From positions 1 to 64,000 of the forward strand of contig DXHL01000037.1 of NCBI GenBank assembly GCA_019113395.1: a stretch of DNA of 64,000 nt, written 5' to 3'. The DNA is from Candidatus Rikenella faecigallinarum (GTDB lineage: Bacteria > Bacteroidota > Bacteroidia > Bacteroidales > Rikenellaceae). The position numbers and the translations under genes are program-made. The stretch's first letter is position 1. Each line of letters opens with the position of its first letter. This document shows positions 19,763 through 29,505 of this stretch, piece after piece. The notes beneath the pieces are model-generated. The model was not told the origin of the DNA, made no database searches, and saw only the letters and a program-made list of their open reading frames with translations.

Positions 19763-20250
19763 CCGTTTTCCGTCCCGTGCGGCGACAAGACCGTCTGCTC
19801 GACGCCGCCTCTACCGAGCAACTGTTGAAGGAGGGAGAGTACGGCTTTTTGGCCTTGTGCTCTCCCAACGGGTATGGCTATGGTGTGCCGATAAGTTTTG
19901 TCTATGCCCCGCAGCGGCAGTGCATCTACTTCCACTGTGCCCCCGAGGGACACAAGCTGGATGCCTTGCGGGCCAACGACCGGGTGAGTTTCTGCGTGGT
20001 GGGACAAACGGAGGTACACCCCTATACCACCGCTTATGAATCAGCGCATCTTTTCGGACGGCTGGCCGTAGTCGAAGATACGGAGGAGCGGTGGGAGGCG
20101 TTGCTGGCGCTGCGCGCCAAGTACAACCCGGAGTTGGCCGATGCTCCCGACACACCGATTCGTAAGTCGTGGGACCGCACCACGGTGCTGCGGCTCCGCA
20201 TAGAACACCTGTCGGGGAAATGCAAGCGCATTCCCCCGACAGCACGATAG
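19759..20250 (+). CDS. Pyridoxamine 5'-phosphate oxidase-like flavoprotein, Nim (nitroimidazole resistance)-like family
   Basis: MTVFRPVRRQDRLLD...YGFLALCSPNGYGYGVPISFVY...IYFHCAPEGHKLDALRANDRVSFCVVGQ; start overlaps the upstream stop (ATGA). Confidence 0.8.
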   Translation: MTVFRPVRRQDRLLDAASTEQLLKEGEYGFLALCSPNGYGYGVPISFVYAPQRQCIYFHCAPEGHKLDALRANDRVSFCVVGQTEVHPYTTAYESAHLFGRLAVVEDTEERWEALLALRAKYNPELADAPDTPIRKSWDRTTVLRLRIEHLSGKCKRIPPTAR

Positions 20251-20330
20251 GCGGCAGAAATTACACCGCCTGATATCCTTTGCCACCCGACCTCGGCATC
20301 GGTAGAGCCACGGACACAGGCAAAATCCAG

Positions 20331-21692
20331 TTACCCGAAGAGAAGCCGTTTCCCCCGTACAGCGGTATCCACTCCCCTCTCTGCGGTATAAACCTCCGCT
20401 CCATTCACCCACGTGGCCACCACCTTTGCCGAGAGGGTCAGCCCTTCGAGGGGCGACCAACCGCATTTCGAAAGGATTTGCTCCCCAGGGCGCTGGTTGT
20501 CGCGCGAGACGGTCCACGGTTCGTTCAGTTTCACCACGGCAATATCCGCATAATATCCAGGCCGCAGGAAACCCCGCTCCCGCACACGGAAGAGGCGTGC
20601 CGGAGCGTGACACATCCGTTCAATCACCTGCTCCACCGTAAAAATACCCTCGGCCGCCAGGGTCAGCATGGCAGGCAGCGAGTGTTGCACAAGGGGTCCG
20701 CCCGACGGGGCCGAGAGATAGGGATTTTGTTTTTCGGCCAGCAGATGCGGAGCATGGTCCGTGGCCACCACATCGACCAGCCCGCTGCGCACTGCAGCGC
20801 GCAGCGTGTCGCGGTCTGCGGCCGACTTCACGGCCGGATTCCACTTTATCAGGTTACCCCGCTCGGCATAATCGCCCTCGCTGAACCACAGGTGGTGGAC
20901 ACACACCTCGTTCGTAATGCGTTTCTCCTCAATCGGCTCTCCCTGTTCGAAAAGGGTCAGTTCGCGCGCCGTGCTCAGGTGCAGCACATGGAGCCGTCCG
21001 CCATACTTGTGAGCCAGTTCGACGGCATGCGCCGTTGAGCGGTAACAGACCTCGGCACTGCGAATAATCGGGTGCATCGCCACGGGAACATTCTCCCCGA
21101 ACGCCGCCCGCGCCCGTGCCATATTCGCTTTGACCGTCGCCTCATCCTCGCAGTGGGTGGCCACCAGTACGGGTGACAGCCGAAAGATATCGGCCAGGGT
21201 CTGTTCGTTATCGACCAGCATATTGCCCGTCGAAGAGCCCATAAAGACCTTCAACCCGCAGACCCGCTGCGGGTCGATGCGTTCTATTTCGGAGAGATTG
21301 TCATTCGTAGCTCCCAGATAGAACGAGTAATTGACCGCCGACACCTCCGCCGCACGGGCATATTTCTCTTCGAGGAGCGCCAGTGTCGTTGCAGGCGGCC
21401 GCGTGTTGGGCATCTCCATATACGAGGTCACCCCCCCGGCCGCCGCAGCCTGCGCCTCGGTGCGAATCTCGGCCTTTTCGGTCAGGCCGGGTTCGCGAAA
21501 GTGCACCTGGTCGTCAATCACCCCGGGCATCACCAGCGCCCCCGCCACATCGACCGTTCTCACTGCCGCGGCACGCACCTCCTCCGGCACAGCACCCCGC
21601 CCCACTGCACCAATCCGCTCCCCCTCAATGGTGAGCCAACCTGCATAGAGTTCCCCTTCGTTGCCAATCAAGGCATTATCAATCAATATCAT
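20331..21692 (-). CDS. pyrC: Dihydroorotase (amidohydrolase family)
   Basis: MPGVIDDQVHFREPGLTEKAEI, GGVTSYMEMPNTRPP, VVATDHAPHLLAEK. Confidence 0.9.
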   Translation of the reverse strand: MILIDNALIGNEGELYAGWLTIEGERIGAVGRGAVPEEVRAAAVRTVDVAGALVMPGVIDDQVHFREPGLTEKAEIRTEAQAAAAGGVTSYMEMPNTRPPATTLALLEEKYARAAEVSAVNYSFYLGATNDNLSEIERIDPQRVCGLKVFMGSSTGNMLVDNEQTLADIFRLSPVLVATHCEDEATVKANMARARAAFGENVPVAMHPIIRSAEVCYRSTAHAVELAHKYGGRLHVLHLSTARELTLFEQGEPIEEKRITNEVCVHHLWFSEGDYAERGNLIKWNPAVKSAADRDTLRAAVRSGLVDVVATDHAPHLLAEKQNPYLSAPSGGPLVQHSLPAMLTLAAEGIFTVEQVIERMCHAPARLFRVRERGFLRPGYYADIAVVKLNEPWTVSRDNQRPGEQILSKCGWSPLEGLTLSAKVVATWVNGAEVYTAERGVDTAVRGKRLLFG

Positions 21693-21704
21693 AATTTTAC
21701 CCCA

Positions 21705-22460
21705 TTAAGCCTTTTTCACGCCATCCGCCGTACCGTGTCCTGCGGGTCGTATCTTCCGAAACCGCATCGCCAGCACTCCCCAGAAAGCCTCTCCGAAAAT
21801 CCCGCTGCTCATTTTGGAACTTCCCCGCGTACGGTCGGTGAAGATAATCGGCACTTCGGTGAGCCGGAAGCCCAGTTTCCATGCCGAATATTTCATTTCG
21901 ATTTGGAATCCGTATCCTTTCATGCGGATGTGGTCCAAGTCAATGGTACGCAACACCTCTGCCCGGAAGCAGACGAATCCCGCCGTACAATCCCGCACCG
22001 GCATCCCCAGCACCCGCCGCACATAGGCCGATGCGTAGTAGGACATAATCACCCGCCCGATAGGCCAGTTGATGACATTGACCCCCGTCACATAACGCGA
22101 CCCGACGGCCATGTCTGCTCCCCCCTCGTGACACGCCCGAAAGAGCCGCACCAGGTCCTCGGGGTTGTGCGAGAAGTCGCAGTCCATCTCGAACACATAG
22201 TCATACCCCTGCTGCAGGGCCCACTGGAAACCGGTGATATAGGCCGTTCCCAGCCCCTGTTTGCCGGAGCGTTCAATCAGGTGGAGCCTCCCGGCATAGC
22301 GTTCAGCCATGGCCTGTTGCACCACCCGAGCCGTACCGTCGGGCGACCCGTCGTCGATGACCAGCAGGTCGAACGCCTCGGGCAGCGAAAAGACCTTTTC
22401 AATCATCGCTTCGATGTTTTCTATTTCGTTGTAGGTGGGGATGATGACAACCTTCTTCAT
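21705..22460 (-). CDS. Polyprenol/dolichol-phosphate mannosyltransferase-like GT2
   Basis: MKKVVIIPTYNEIENIEAMIEKV, LLVIDDGSPDGTA, VFEMDCDFSHNPEDL, VGSRYV. Confidence 0.9.
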   Translation of the reverse strand: MKKVVIIPTYNEIENIEAMIEKVFSLPEAFDLLVIDDGSPDGTARVVQQAMAERYAGRLHLIERSGKQGLGTAYITGFQWALQQGYDYVFEMDCDFSHNPEDLVRLFRACHEGGADMAVGSRYVTGVNVINWPIGRVIMSYYASAYVRRVLGMPVRDCTAGFVCFRAEVLRTIDLDHIRMKGYGFQIEMKYSAWKLGFRLTEVPIIFTDRTRGSSKMSSGIFGEAFWGVLAMRFRKIRPAGHGTADGVKKA

Positions 22461-22518
22461 CGCGGGTGAGAAACTGTGGATGACGCTATAAAGGTAGAAT
22501 TTTTTGTTATCTTTGGAG

Positions 22519-23520
22519 ATGATTTTTCCCAAAAAGATACAGACCCGAGGGGTGTATGGTCGGGTTTTAAGCCTTTTGGCTGTTCTTCTTCTCCTTTACC
22601 CGACGGGTATGGCCTCCGCCCAGCCCAAACAGGCCGCAGGACAACATCGTCCCCGTATTTCGGAGCCCTCTCGACAAAAATTCCGCTTTGACAAGACGAT
22701 TTTCGTGACCGCCGATTTCGAACACCGCAACACGGCAGCCGAAGTCGCCAAGTGGCTTCGCAGCGAAGGTGCAGCGGCCTCGAACGCCTACAACAAGGCC
22801 CGCAACCGCATTACGTTTCAACGCGTTCCGTCGATAGCCGGAGCCGCCGGAAACGATGCCTGGCACATGGTCGTGAAGGGAGCGCGGATTACGGTCTCCT
22901 TCACGAGCGAGAACGCCCTGCAACATGCCATTGTGACCCTGCAGGGGATGGTGGCTCAAGAGGCCGGCATCGGTAAATACATTCCCGGGGGTACGTATGC
23001 CGACTGGGGGACCCGCACGGCTGCCCGCGACCATGGGGCAACGGCCGATGCAGCGACTAGCCTGCGGACAACGACCGAACTGGAGATGAGCCTCAAACGT
23101 ATCGGAAACCGTTCCAAGGAGGTCTATGTCGTGCTGGTGGATGCCGACCACTGGCGCATGGCTTCGCCCTCGCTGGAGCTGGCAGGGGCAGGACGGCGCC
23201 TGTATCCCGCCGACGGATATTACACCACCGAACAGCTGCAACAGTTGGCAGCAGCGGCCAAACGAAACCATATTGAACTGATACCTACCCTGGAGCTGCT
23301 CTCCGAGAATCGCGCCTTTTCGGCTGCTTTCGGCCATTCGGTCTTTTCGGTCGAGGGGATGCGGCTGGTGCGGGCGGCATTGGAAGATTGCATCGAAGCC
23401 CTGCATCCGGCCAAAATCTGTCTGGGGAGTATCTCTTCTCAGGCTGACATGCGCTACATGGAGTTTATCTCCGACCTGGCCTCGATGCTGGGAGTTGAAC
23501 TGGTCATCATCGAATCGTAA
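22519..23520 (+). CDS. Secreted GH20-like / TIM-barrel-like protein (start uncertain; GTG at 22552 possible)
   Basis: Signal-peptide-like LLAVLLLLYPTGMASAQP; ADGYYTTEQLQQLAAAAKRNHIELIPTLELLSENRAF resembles the GH20 catalytic-barrel neighbourhood but the protein is short. Confidence 0.5.
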   Translation: MIFPKKIQTRGVYGRVLSLLAVLLLLYPTGMASAQPKQAAGQHRPRISEPSRQKFRFDKTIFVTADFEHRNTAAEVAKWLRSEGAAASNAYNKARNRITFQRVPSIAGAAGNDAWHMVVKGARITVSFTSENALQHAIVTLQGMVAQEAGIGKYIPGGTYADWGTRTAARDHGATADAATSLRTTTELEMSLKRIGNRSKEVYVVLVDADHWRMASPSLELAGAGRRLYPADGYYTTEQLQQLAAAAKRNHIELIPTLELLSENRAFSAAFGHSVFSVEGMRLVRAALEDCIEALHPAKICLGSISSQADMRYMEFISDLASMLGVELVIIES

Positions 23521-23538
23521 ATCCATCGAACAAGCGTT

Positions 23539-23991
23539 ATGCGTGCAGTAGTACAACGGGTACAGCGGGCTGCGGTTGAGATTGAAGGTCAAACCGTAGC
23601 ACAGATTGAGCAGGGGCTGCTGGTTTTGTTAGGGGTGACCGATGGGGACACTTCGGAAGATGTAGCCTGGTTGGCGGGTAAGATTGCCCGCCTGCGCATC
23701 TTTGCCGACGAGGCTCAGGCCATGAACCGTTCGCTGGCGGAAGTGGGCGGTCAGGCGCTCGTAGTGAGTCAGTTTACGCTCTATGCCTCCACGCGGCGGG
23801 GCAACCGCCCGTCATTCATCGCCGCGGCACGTCCGGAAACGGCTGTGCCGCTGTACGAGGCCTTTGTAGAGGCTCTTCGACAGGAGACAGGGCGCGAGGT
23901 CCCTACGGGTGTCTTCGGGGCAGACATGCAGGTCTCGCTGGTCAATGACGGCCCTGTTACCATTCTTATCGACTCGCAGGTTCGCGAATAA
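23539..23991 (+). CDS. dtd: D-aminoacyl-tRNA deacylase
   Basis: [51 protein letters not shown]. Confidence 0.95.
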   Translation: MRAVVQRVQRAAVEIEGQTVAQIEQGLLVLLGVTDGDTSEDVAWLAGKIARLRIFADEAQAMNRSLAEVGGQALVVSQFTLYASTRRGNRPSFIAAARPETAVPLYEAFVEALRQETGREVPTGVFGADMQVSLVNDGPVTILIDSQVRE

Positions 23992-24001
23992 TTCACAGTG
24001 T

Positions 24002-25003
24002 ATGGCGCAGTTAGATGACATAATAGCTCCGGTGAGGAGTGAGTTTGCAGCGTTTCGTCGGTTACTGGACGAGGTGACGCTCTCCGAACAGCCCTTTATG
24101 CGTCCCATCACGCGTGACATTCTACGCAGCGGGGGCAAACAGATGCGTCCGCTGCTGACGCTGCTCACGGCGGCGTTGCATGACAATGCCTCCGACCCGC
24201 GCGTACAGGCGGGGGCGGTATTGATAGAGATGATTCACTGGTCCACACTGGTACACGACGATGTGATTGACGAGGCCTACGTGCGGCGCGGTCAGTGGAC
24301 ACCGGGGACGCTCCTACGGTCCAAATCGGCCATTTTGGTGGGTGATTATCTCTTCTCGAAAGGGTTGGCCCAGGCCTCGCGGGCGGGGAGTTTCGGAGCG
24401 ATGCGGTCAGCGACGCGAGCCATTGAACTGATAGTGGACGGGGAGTTGATGCAGATGGAGCACGCCCGACGGATGGACAACAACGAGGCGGTCTATACCG
24501 ATATCATCCGCCACAAGACCGCGGCTCTGATTGCTTCCGCGGCCGAGTGCGGTGTATTGCCCTCATGCGGTGATGACAGTACGGCACCTGCCGCACAAAA
24601 AATGTACCGTTTTGGAGAGTTGCTGGGACTGGCCTTTCAGATTAAGGACGACCTGCTGGATTTCGGTTTTTCGGAGGACGGCGAACCGGTGAAGACGGGG
24701 AAAGCATTATGCAATGACTTAAAGGAGCGGAAAATGACCCTGCCGTTGATTCATGCGATGGAGGGGTTGTCGTTTCTGGAGCGACGCACGGTGTTGCGGC
24801 ATTTGCGTCGGGCGGCAGACGATGTACGGTCCGTGGAGTGGTTGCGCGATTTTGTGGCACGGGGGACGGGTATTGCCTATTCGGTAGCGCGGATGGAGGC
24901 GTATCATCAAGAGGCGCTATCGTTGTTGTCGGAATATCCGGCGTCAGCTGTTCGGGGGGCGTTGGAGGCTTTTGCGGCCTACGTGGTGGGACGACGGATG
25001 TAA
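24002..25003 (+). CDS. Polyprenyl synthetase family protein
   Basis: GGKQMRPLLTLL, DDxxD motifs HDDVID and IKDDLLDF. Confidence 0.92.
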   Translation: MAQLDDIIAPVRSEFAAFRRLLDEVTLSEQPFMRPITRDILRSGGKQMRPLLTLLTAALHDNASDPRVQAGAVLIEMIHWSTLVHDDVIDEAYVRRGQWTPGTLLRSKSAILVGDYLFSKGLAQASRAGSFGAMRSATRAIELIVDGELMQMEHARRMDNNEAVYTDIIRHKTAALIASAAECGVLPSCGDDSTAPAAQKMYRFGELLGLAFQIKDDLLDFGFSEDGEPVKTGKALCNDLKERKMTLPLIHAMEGLSFLERRTVLRHLRRAADDVRSVEWLRDFVARGTGIAYSVARMEAYHQEALSLLSEYPASAVRGALEAFAAYVVGRRM

Positions 25004-25110
25004 CGGCCACATAGCGCGTATCTACTAAAGACAAGACGGGTGGGTTCCTGTAAAGGATACCCACCCGTCGCCGTTTCATCGCAGCCCCGACCAGCACCAG
25101 CCCACCCCCA

Positions 25111-25150
25111 AAAAAAGCGAGGGCCGTTGCTTTCCCATGCAACGGCCCTC
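25111..25150 (-). terminator. Intrinsic terminator of the rpoBC operon
   Basis: Minus strand: GAGGGCCGTTGC...GCAACGGCCCTC followed by GCTTTTTTT. Confidence 0.85.
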
Positions 25151-25195
25151 CGCTCATATCATATCCCCAACAGGGATTTACAGGGAAGTTCCCGC

Positions 25196-28100
25196 CTACT
25201 CAGCCAAAGCCTCTGCCGCCTCAGCAGCCGATGCCACAGCATCCTTCGGCCCGACAATCAGGTCCTGGAACTCGCGAACACCCGTACCCGCAGGAATCAG
25301 GTGACCGCAAATCACATTTTCTTTGAGTTTTTCGAGCGGGTCTACCTTGGCGTTGATAGCGGCTTCGTTCAGCACCTTGGTCGTCTCCTGGAACGAGGCT
25401 GCCGACATAAAGCTGCTGGTTTGCAGCGCCGCACGGGTAATCCCCTGCAACACCTGGTTCGAGGTAGCCGGCACGGCGTCTCGTACCTCAACCTCTTTCA
25501 TGTCCTTGCGCCGCAGGGTGGAATTTTCATCCCGCAACTGGCGCAGCGTCACAATCTGACCAGCCCGCAGCGTTGTGGAATCTCCGGCGTCGGTCACGAC
25601 TTTCTTTTCGTAGATGTCGTCGTTTTCCTCCATGAAGTCCCACTTGTCCACAATCTGTTCGGGGAGGAACTTCGTATCACCCGGGTCTTCGATACGCACC
25701 TTGTTCATCATCTGACGAACGATGATTTCAAAGTGCTTGTCGTTGATCTTCACCCCTTGCATGCGGTACACCTCCTGAATTTCGTTCACGATGTACTCCT
25801 GCACCTTGGTCGGGCCCTGGATACGGAGAATGTCCTCCGGCGTGATGGCCCCGTCCGAAAGCGGCATACCGGCACGGATGTAGTCGTTTTCCTGCACCAG
25901 AATCTGTTTCGAGAGCGGCACGAGGTATTTCTTCACTTCGCCGGTACGCGAGGTCACGACAATTTCGCGGTTCCCGCGCTTAATCTTGCCGAACGACACT
26001 TCGCCGTCGATTTCCGAAACGACAGCCGGGTTACTGGGGTTACGCGCTTCGAAGAGCTCCGTAACACGGGGCAGACCCCCGGTGATGTCACCCGCCTTAC
26101 CCACGGCACGCGGTATCTTAATCAGGATGTCACCGGCATTGACCTTGGCATTCTCCTTGACCACGATATGGGCACCCACAGGCAGGTTGTACTGTTTCTG
26201 TTCGTCGCCGTTCTTGTCGAGAATCTTGATAACCGGGTTTTTGGTCTTGTCACGCGATTCGATAATCACCTTTTCGCGATAACCGGTCGTTTCGTCCGAT
26301 TCTTCGCGGTAGGTGACGTTTTCGATAACGCTGTCGAAGGTAACCTTCCCGCTGAACTCACTGATGATAACCGCGTTGTAGGGGTCCCATTCGCAGAGCA
26401 GGTCGCCTTTTTTGACCTCATCGCCCGTATTCACGTAGAGCGATGCCCCGTACGGCAGGTTGGCATTGTAGAGCGTAGCACCGGTATGGTCGTCCACGAT
26501 ACGGAGGTCGGCCAGACGGCTAATCACCATATAAACTTTCCGTCCGGTATCGTCCTTGCGTTCAACCATGCGGAGTTCGTCGATTTCCACATGGCCGTCA
26601 TAGCGGGCAACGATTTTGTTATCGGCTGCCGAGCCGCCTGCAACCCCCCCGACGTGGAACGTACGCAGGGTCAGCTGTGTACCCGGTTCCCCGATGGATT
26701 GGGCTGCGATAACGCCGACCACTTCGCCTTTCTGCACCATACGACCCGTAGCGAGGTTACGCCCATAGCACTTCGCACAAACCCCCTTGCGCGATTCGCA
26801 GGTAAGCACCGAGCGGATTTCAACCGTTTCAATCGGCGACTCTTCGATGGCCTGGGCAATCTCTTCGGTAATCTCTTCGCCGGCTTTGACAATCAGTTCG
26901 TTGTTAAGCGGGTTGTAGATGTCGTGCACCGAGGTACGCCCGAGGATACGTTCGTAGAGCGACTGCACCACCTCTTCGTTGCGTTTGATGGCAGTGGCCT
27001 GGAGGCCGCGGAGGGTACCGCAGTCCTCTTCGTTGATAATCACGTCCTGAGCCACGTCCACCAGACGACGGGTGAGGTACCCGGCGTCAGCCGTTTTCAA
27101 GGCGGTATCGGCCAGACCCTTACGCGCACCGTGGGTCGAGATGAAGTACTCCAACACGCTCAGCCCCTCCTTGAAGTTCGAGAGGATGGGGTTTTCGATA
27201 ATCTGCGCGGCATCGGCCGTCGATTTTTGGGGTTTGGCCATCAGACCACGCATCCCGGAGAGCTGACGAATCTGCTCTTTCGAACCACGGGCTCCGGAGT
27301 CCAGCATCATGTAGACGGGGTTGAAGCCCTGGTCGTCTTCGGTGAGCTGTTTGAGCACCGTTTGAGTCAGTTTGGAGTTGGTATGTGTCCAGATGTCGAT
27401 AATCTGGTTGTAGCGTTCGTTGTTGGTGATGAAACCCATGTTGTAGTTTTCCATCACTTCGGCGACCTGGTTGTAACCGTCCTGTACGAGCGCCTCCTTC
27501 TCTTTCGGGATAATCACGGCGTCGAGGTTGAACGACAGCCCCCCGCGGAAGGCCATCTTGTACCCCATGGCTTTGATATCGTCGAGGAAGTTGGCCGTCA
27601 CTGCCGCACCGCATTTTTTCATCACGTCGCCGATGATGTCGCGCAGTGATTTTTTGGTCAGCAGCAGGTTGATGTAGCCCACCTCTTTCGGTACCACCTG
27701 GTTGAAGATGATACGCCCGACGGTCGTGTCGATAATATTACCCGGTCCGAGGCGCAGTTTCACCTGGGCGTGGAGGTCTACGCGTCCTTCGTTGTGGGCA
27801 ATAATCGCCTCTTCGGAGGAGTAGAATACCAGGCCTTCCCCTTTGACACCTTTACGCGGTTTGGTGATGTAGTAGAGACCGAGCACCATGTCCTGCGAGG
27901 GGACGGTAATCGGGGCGCCGTTAGCCGGGTTCAGGATGTTGTGCGAACCGAGCATCAGGAGCTGTGCCTCGAGGATGGCCGCATTGCCCAGGGGCAGGTG
28001 GACAGCCATCTGGTCACCGTCGAAGTCGGCGTTGAAGGCGGTACATGCCAGCGGGTGGAGCTGGAGGGCCTTGCCTTCGATGAGTTTCGGTTGGAAGGCC

Positions 28101-29434
28101 TGAATCCCGAGTCGGTGCAGCGTAGGAGCACGGTTCATCAGCACGGGGTGACCCTTAATCACATTTTCGAGGATATCCCAAATCACCGGGTCCTTGCGGT
28201 CGATGATTTTCTTGGCCGATTTGACGGTTTTGACAATACCGCGTTCGATGAGTTTACGCACCACGAAGGGTTTGTAGAGTTCGGCGGCCATGTCTTTCGG
28301 AATCCCCATTTCGTGCATTTTGAGCTCGGGGCCCACGACGATAACCGAACGTGCCGAGTAGTCCACACGTTTCCCGAGGAGGTTCTGACGGAAACGCCCC
28401 TGTTTCCCTTTGAGGGAGTCGCTGAGCGATTTGAGGGGTCGGTTGCTTTCGGTTTTGACGGCGTTCGATTTGCGGGAGTTGTCGAAGAGCGAATCGACAG
28501 CCTCCTGCAACATACGTTTTTCGTTGCGCAGAATCACCTCGGGAGCTTTGATTTCGATAAGCCGTTTGAGGCGGTTGTTGCGGATAATCACGCGACGGTA
28601 GAGGTCATTGAGGTCCGAAGTGGCGAAGCGTCCCCCGTCCAGCGGCACCAGCGGGCGCAGTTCGGGCGGAATCACCGGGATGACACGCATAATCATCCAT
28701 TCGGGTTTATTGACCTCGCGCGATGCACGGAACGCCTCTACGATATTGAGTCGTTTGAGGGCTTCGCTTTTGCGTTGCTGGGAGGTTTCGGTCGAAGCCT
28801 TGTGTCGCAGCGAGTAGGAGAGTTCGTCGAGGTCCACGCGTTGCAGCATCAGTTCGAGCGCTTCGGCCCCCATCATGGCGATGAATTTGTTGGGGTCGTC
28901 GTTTTCGAGCGCACGGTTTCCTTTGGGCAGGGTATCGAGGATATCGAGGTACTCTTTTTCGGTGAGCAGGTCACCCTCTTCGACCCCTTCGGCCGCCCCT
29001 TTCTGAATCACGATATACCGTTCGTAGTAGATAATCATGTCCAGTTTTTTCGTGGGGATACCGAGCAGGTAACCGATTTTATTGGGGAGGCTTCGGAAGT
29101 ACCAGATGTGTGCCACGGGCACCACCAGCTGGATATGTCCCATGCGTTCGCGGCGCACCTTTTTCTCGGTCACTTCGACGCCGCAACGGTCGCAGACGAT
29201 GCCTTTGTAGCGGATACGTTTGTATTTGCCGCAGTGGCATTCGTAGTCTTTGACGGGCCCGAAGATGCGTTCGCAGAAGAGGCCGTCTCGTTCCGGTTTG
29301 TAGGTCCGGTAGTTGATGGTCTCCGGCTTGAGGACTTCGCCGCTCGATTTTTCGAGGATTTGTTCGGGCGAAGCCAGCGAGATGGTAATCTTGTGGTAAT
29401 TACCGGGAGCCTTGTTCTCTTTATTATATGCCAT
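25196..29434 (-). CDS. rpoC: DNA-directed RNA polymerase subunit beta'
   Basis: [15 protein letters not shown] catalytic motif, [22 protein letters not shown] zinc finger, full-length ORF. Confidence 0.99.
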   Translation of the reverse strand: MAYNKENKAPGNYHKITISLASPEQILEKSSGEVLKPETINYRTYKPERDGLFCERIFGPVKDYECHCGKYKRIRYKGIVCDRCGVEVTEKKVRRERMGHIQLVVPVAHIWYFRSLPNKIGYLLGIPTKKLDMIIYYERYIVIQKGAAEGVEEGDLLTEKEYLDILDTLPKGNRALENDDPNKFIAMMGAEALELMLQRVDLDELSYSLRHKASTETSQQRKSEALKRLNIVEAFRASREVNKPEWMIMRVIPVIPPELRPLVPLDGGRFATSDLNDLYRRVIIRNNRLKRLIEIKAPEVILRNEKRMLQEAVDSLFDNSRKSNAVKTESNRPLKSLSDSLKGKQGRFRQNLLGKRVDYSARSVIVVGPELKMHEMGIPKDMAAELYKPFVVRKLIERGIVKTVKSAKKIIDRKDPVIWDILENVIKGHPVLMNRAPTLHRLGIQAFQPKLIEGKALQLHPLACTAFNADFDGDQMAVHLPLGNAAILEAQLLMLGSHNILNPANGAPITVPSQDMVLGLYYITKPRKGVKGEGLVFYSSEEAIIAHNEGRVDLHAQVKLRLGPGNIIDTTVGRIIFNQVVPKEVGYINLLLTKKSLRDIIGDVMKKCGAAVTANFLDDIKAMGYKMAFRGGLSFNLDAVIIPKEKEALVQDGYNQVAEVMENYNMGFITNNERYNQIIDIWTHTNSKLTQTVLKQLTEDDQGFNPVYMMLDSGARGSKEQIRQLSGMRGLMAKPQKSTADAAQIIENPILSNFKEGLSVLEYFISTHGARKGLADTALKTADAGYLTRRLVDVAQDVIINEEDCGTLRGLQATAIKRNEEVVQSLYERILGRTSVHDIYNPLNNELIVKAGEEITEEIAQAIEESPIETVEIRSVLTCESRKGVCAKCYGRNLATGRMVQKGEVVGVIAAQSIGEPGTQLTLRTFHVGGVAGGSAADNKIVARYDGHVEIDELRMVERKDDTGRKVYMVISRLADLRIVDDHTGATLYNANLPYGASLYVNTGDEVKKGDLLCEWDPYNAVIISEFSGKVTFDSVIENVTYREESDETTGYREKVIIESRDKTKNPVIKILDKNGDEQKQYNLPVGAHIVVKENAKVNAGDILIKIPRAVGKAGDITGGLPRVTELFEARNPSNPAVVSEIDGEVSFGKIKRGNREIVVTSRTGEVKKYLVPLSKQILVQENDYIRAGMPLSDGAITPEDILRIQGPTKVQEYIVNEIQEVYRMQGVKINDKHFEIIVRQMMNKVRIEDPGDTKFLPEQIVDKWDFMEENDDIYEKKVVTDAGDSTTLRAGQIVTLRQLRDENSTLRRKDMKEVEVRDAVPATSNQVLQGITRAALQTSSFMSAASFQETTKVLNEAAINAKVDPLEKLKENVICGHLIPAGTGVREFQDLIVGPKDAVASAAEAAEALAE

Positions 29435-29505
29435 AATTGTTTTGAGTGCTAATTGAGTGTGAAAGAATGTTTACAGTAATGCGGGCAGCGTCTCCCGCAT
29501 GCGTT

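Noticed and set aside
25040-29452. Long plus-strand ORFs (869 and 560 aa) opposite rpoC
   Set aside because: Antisense shadows of rpoC with no recognisable domain.
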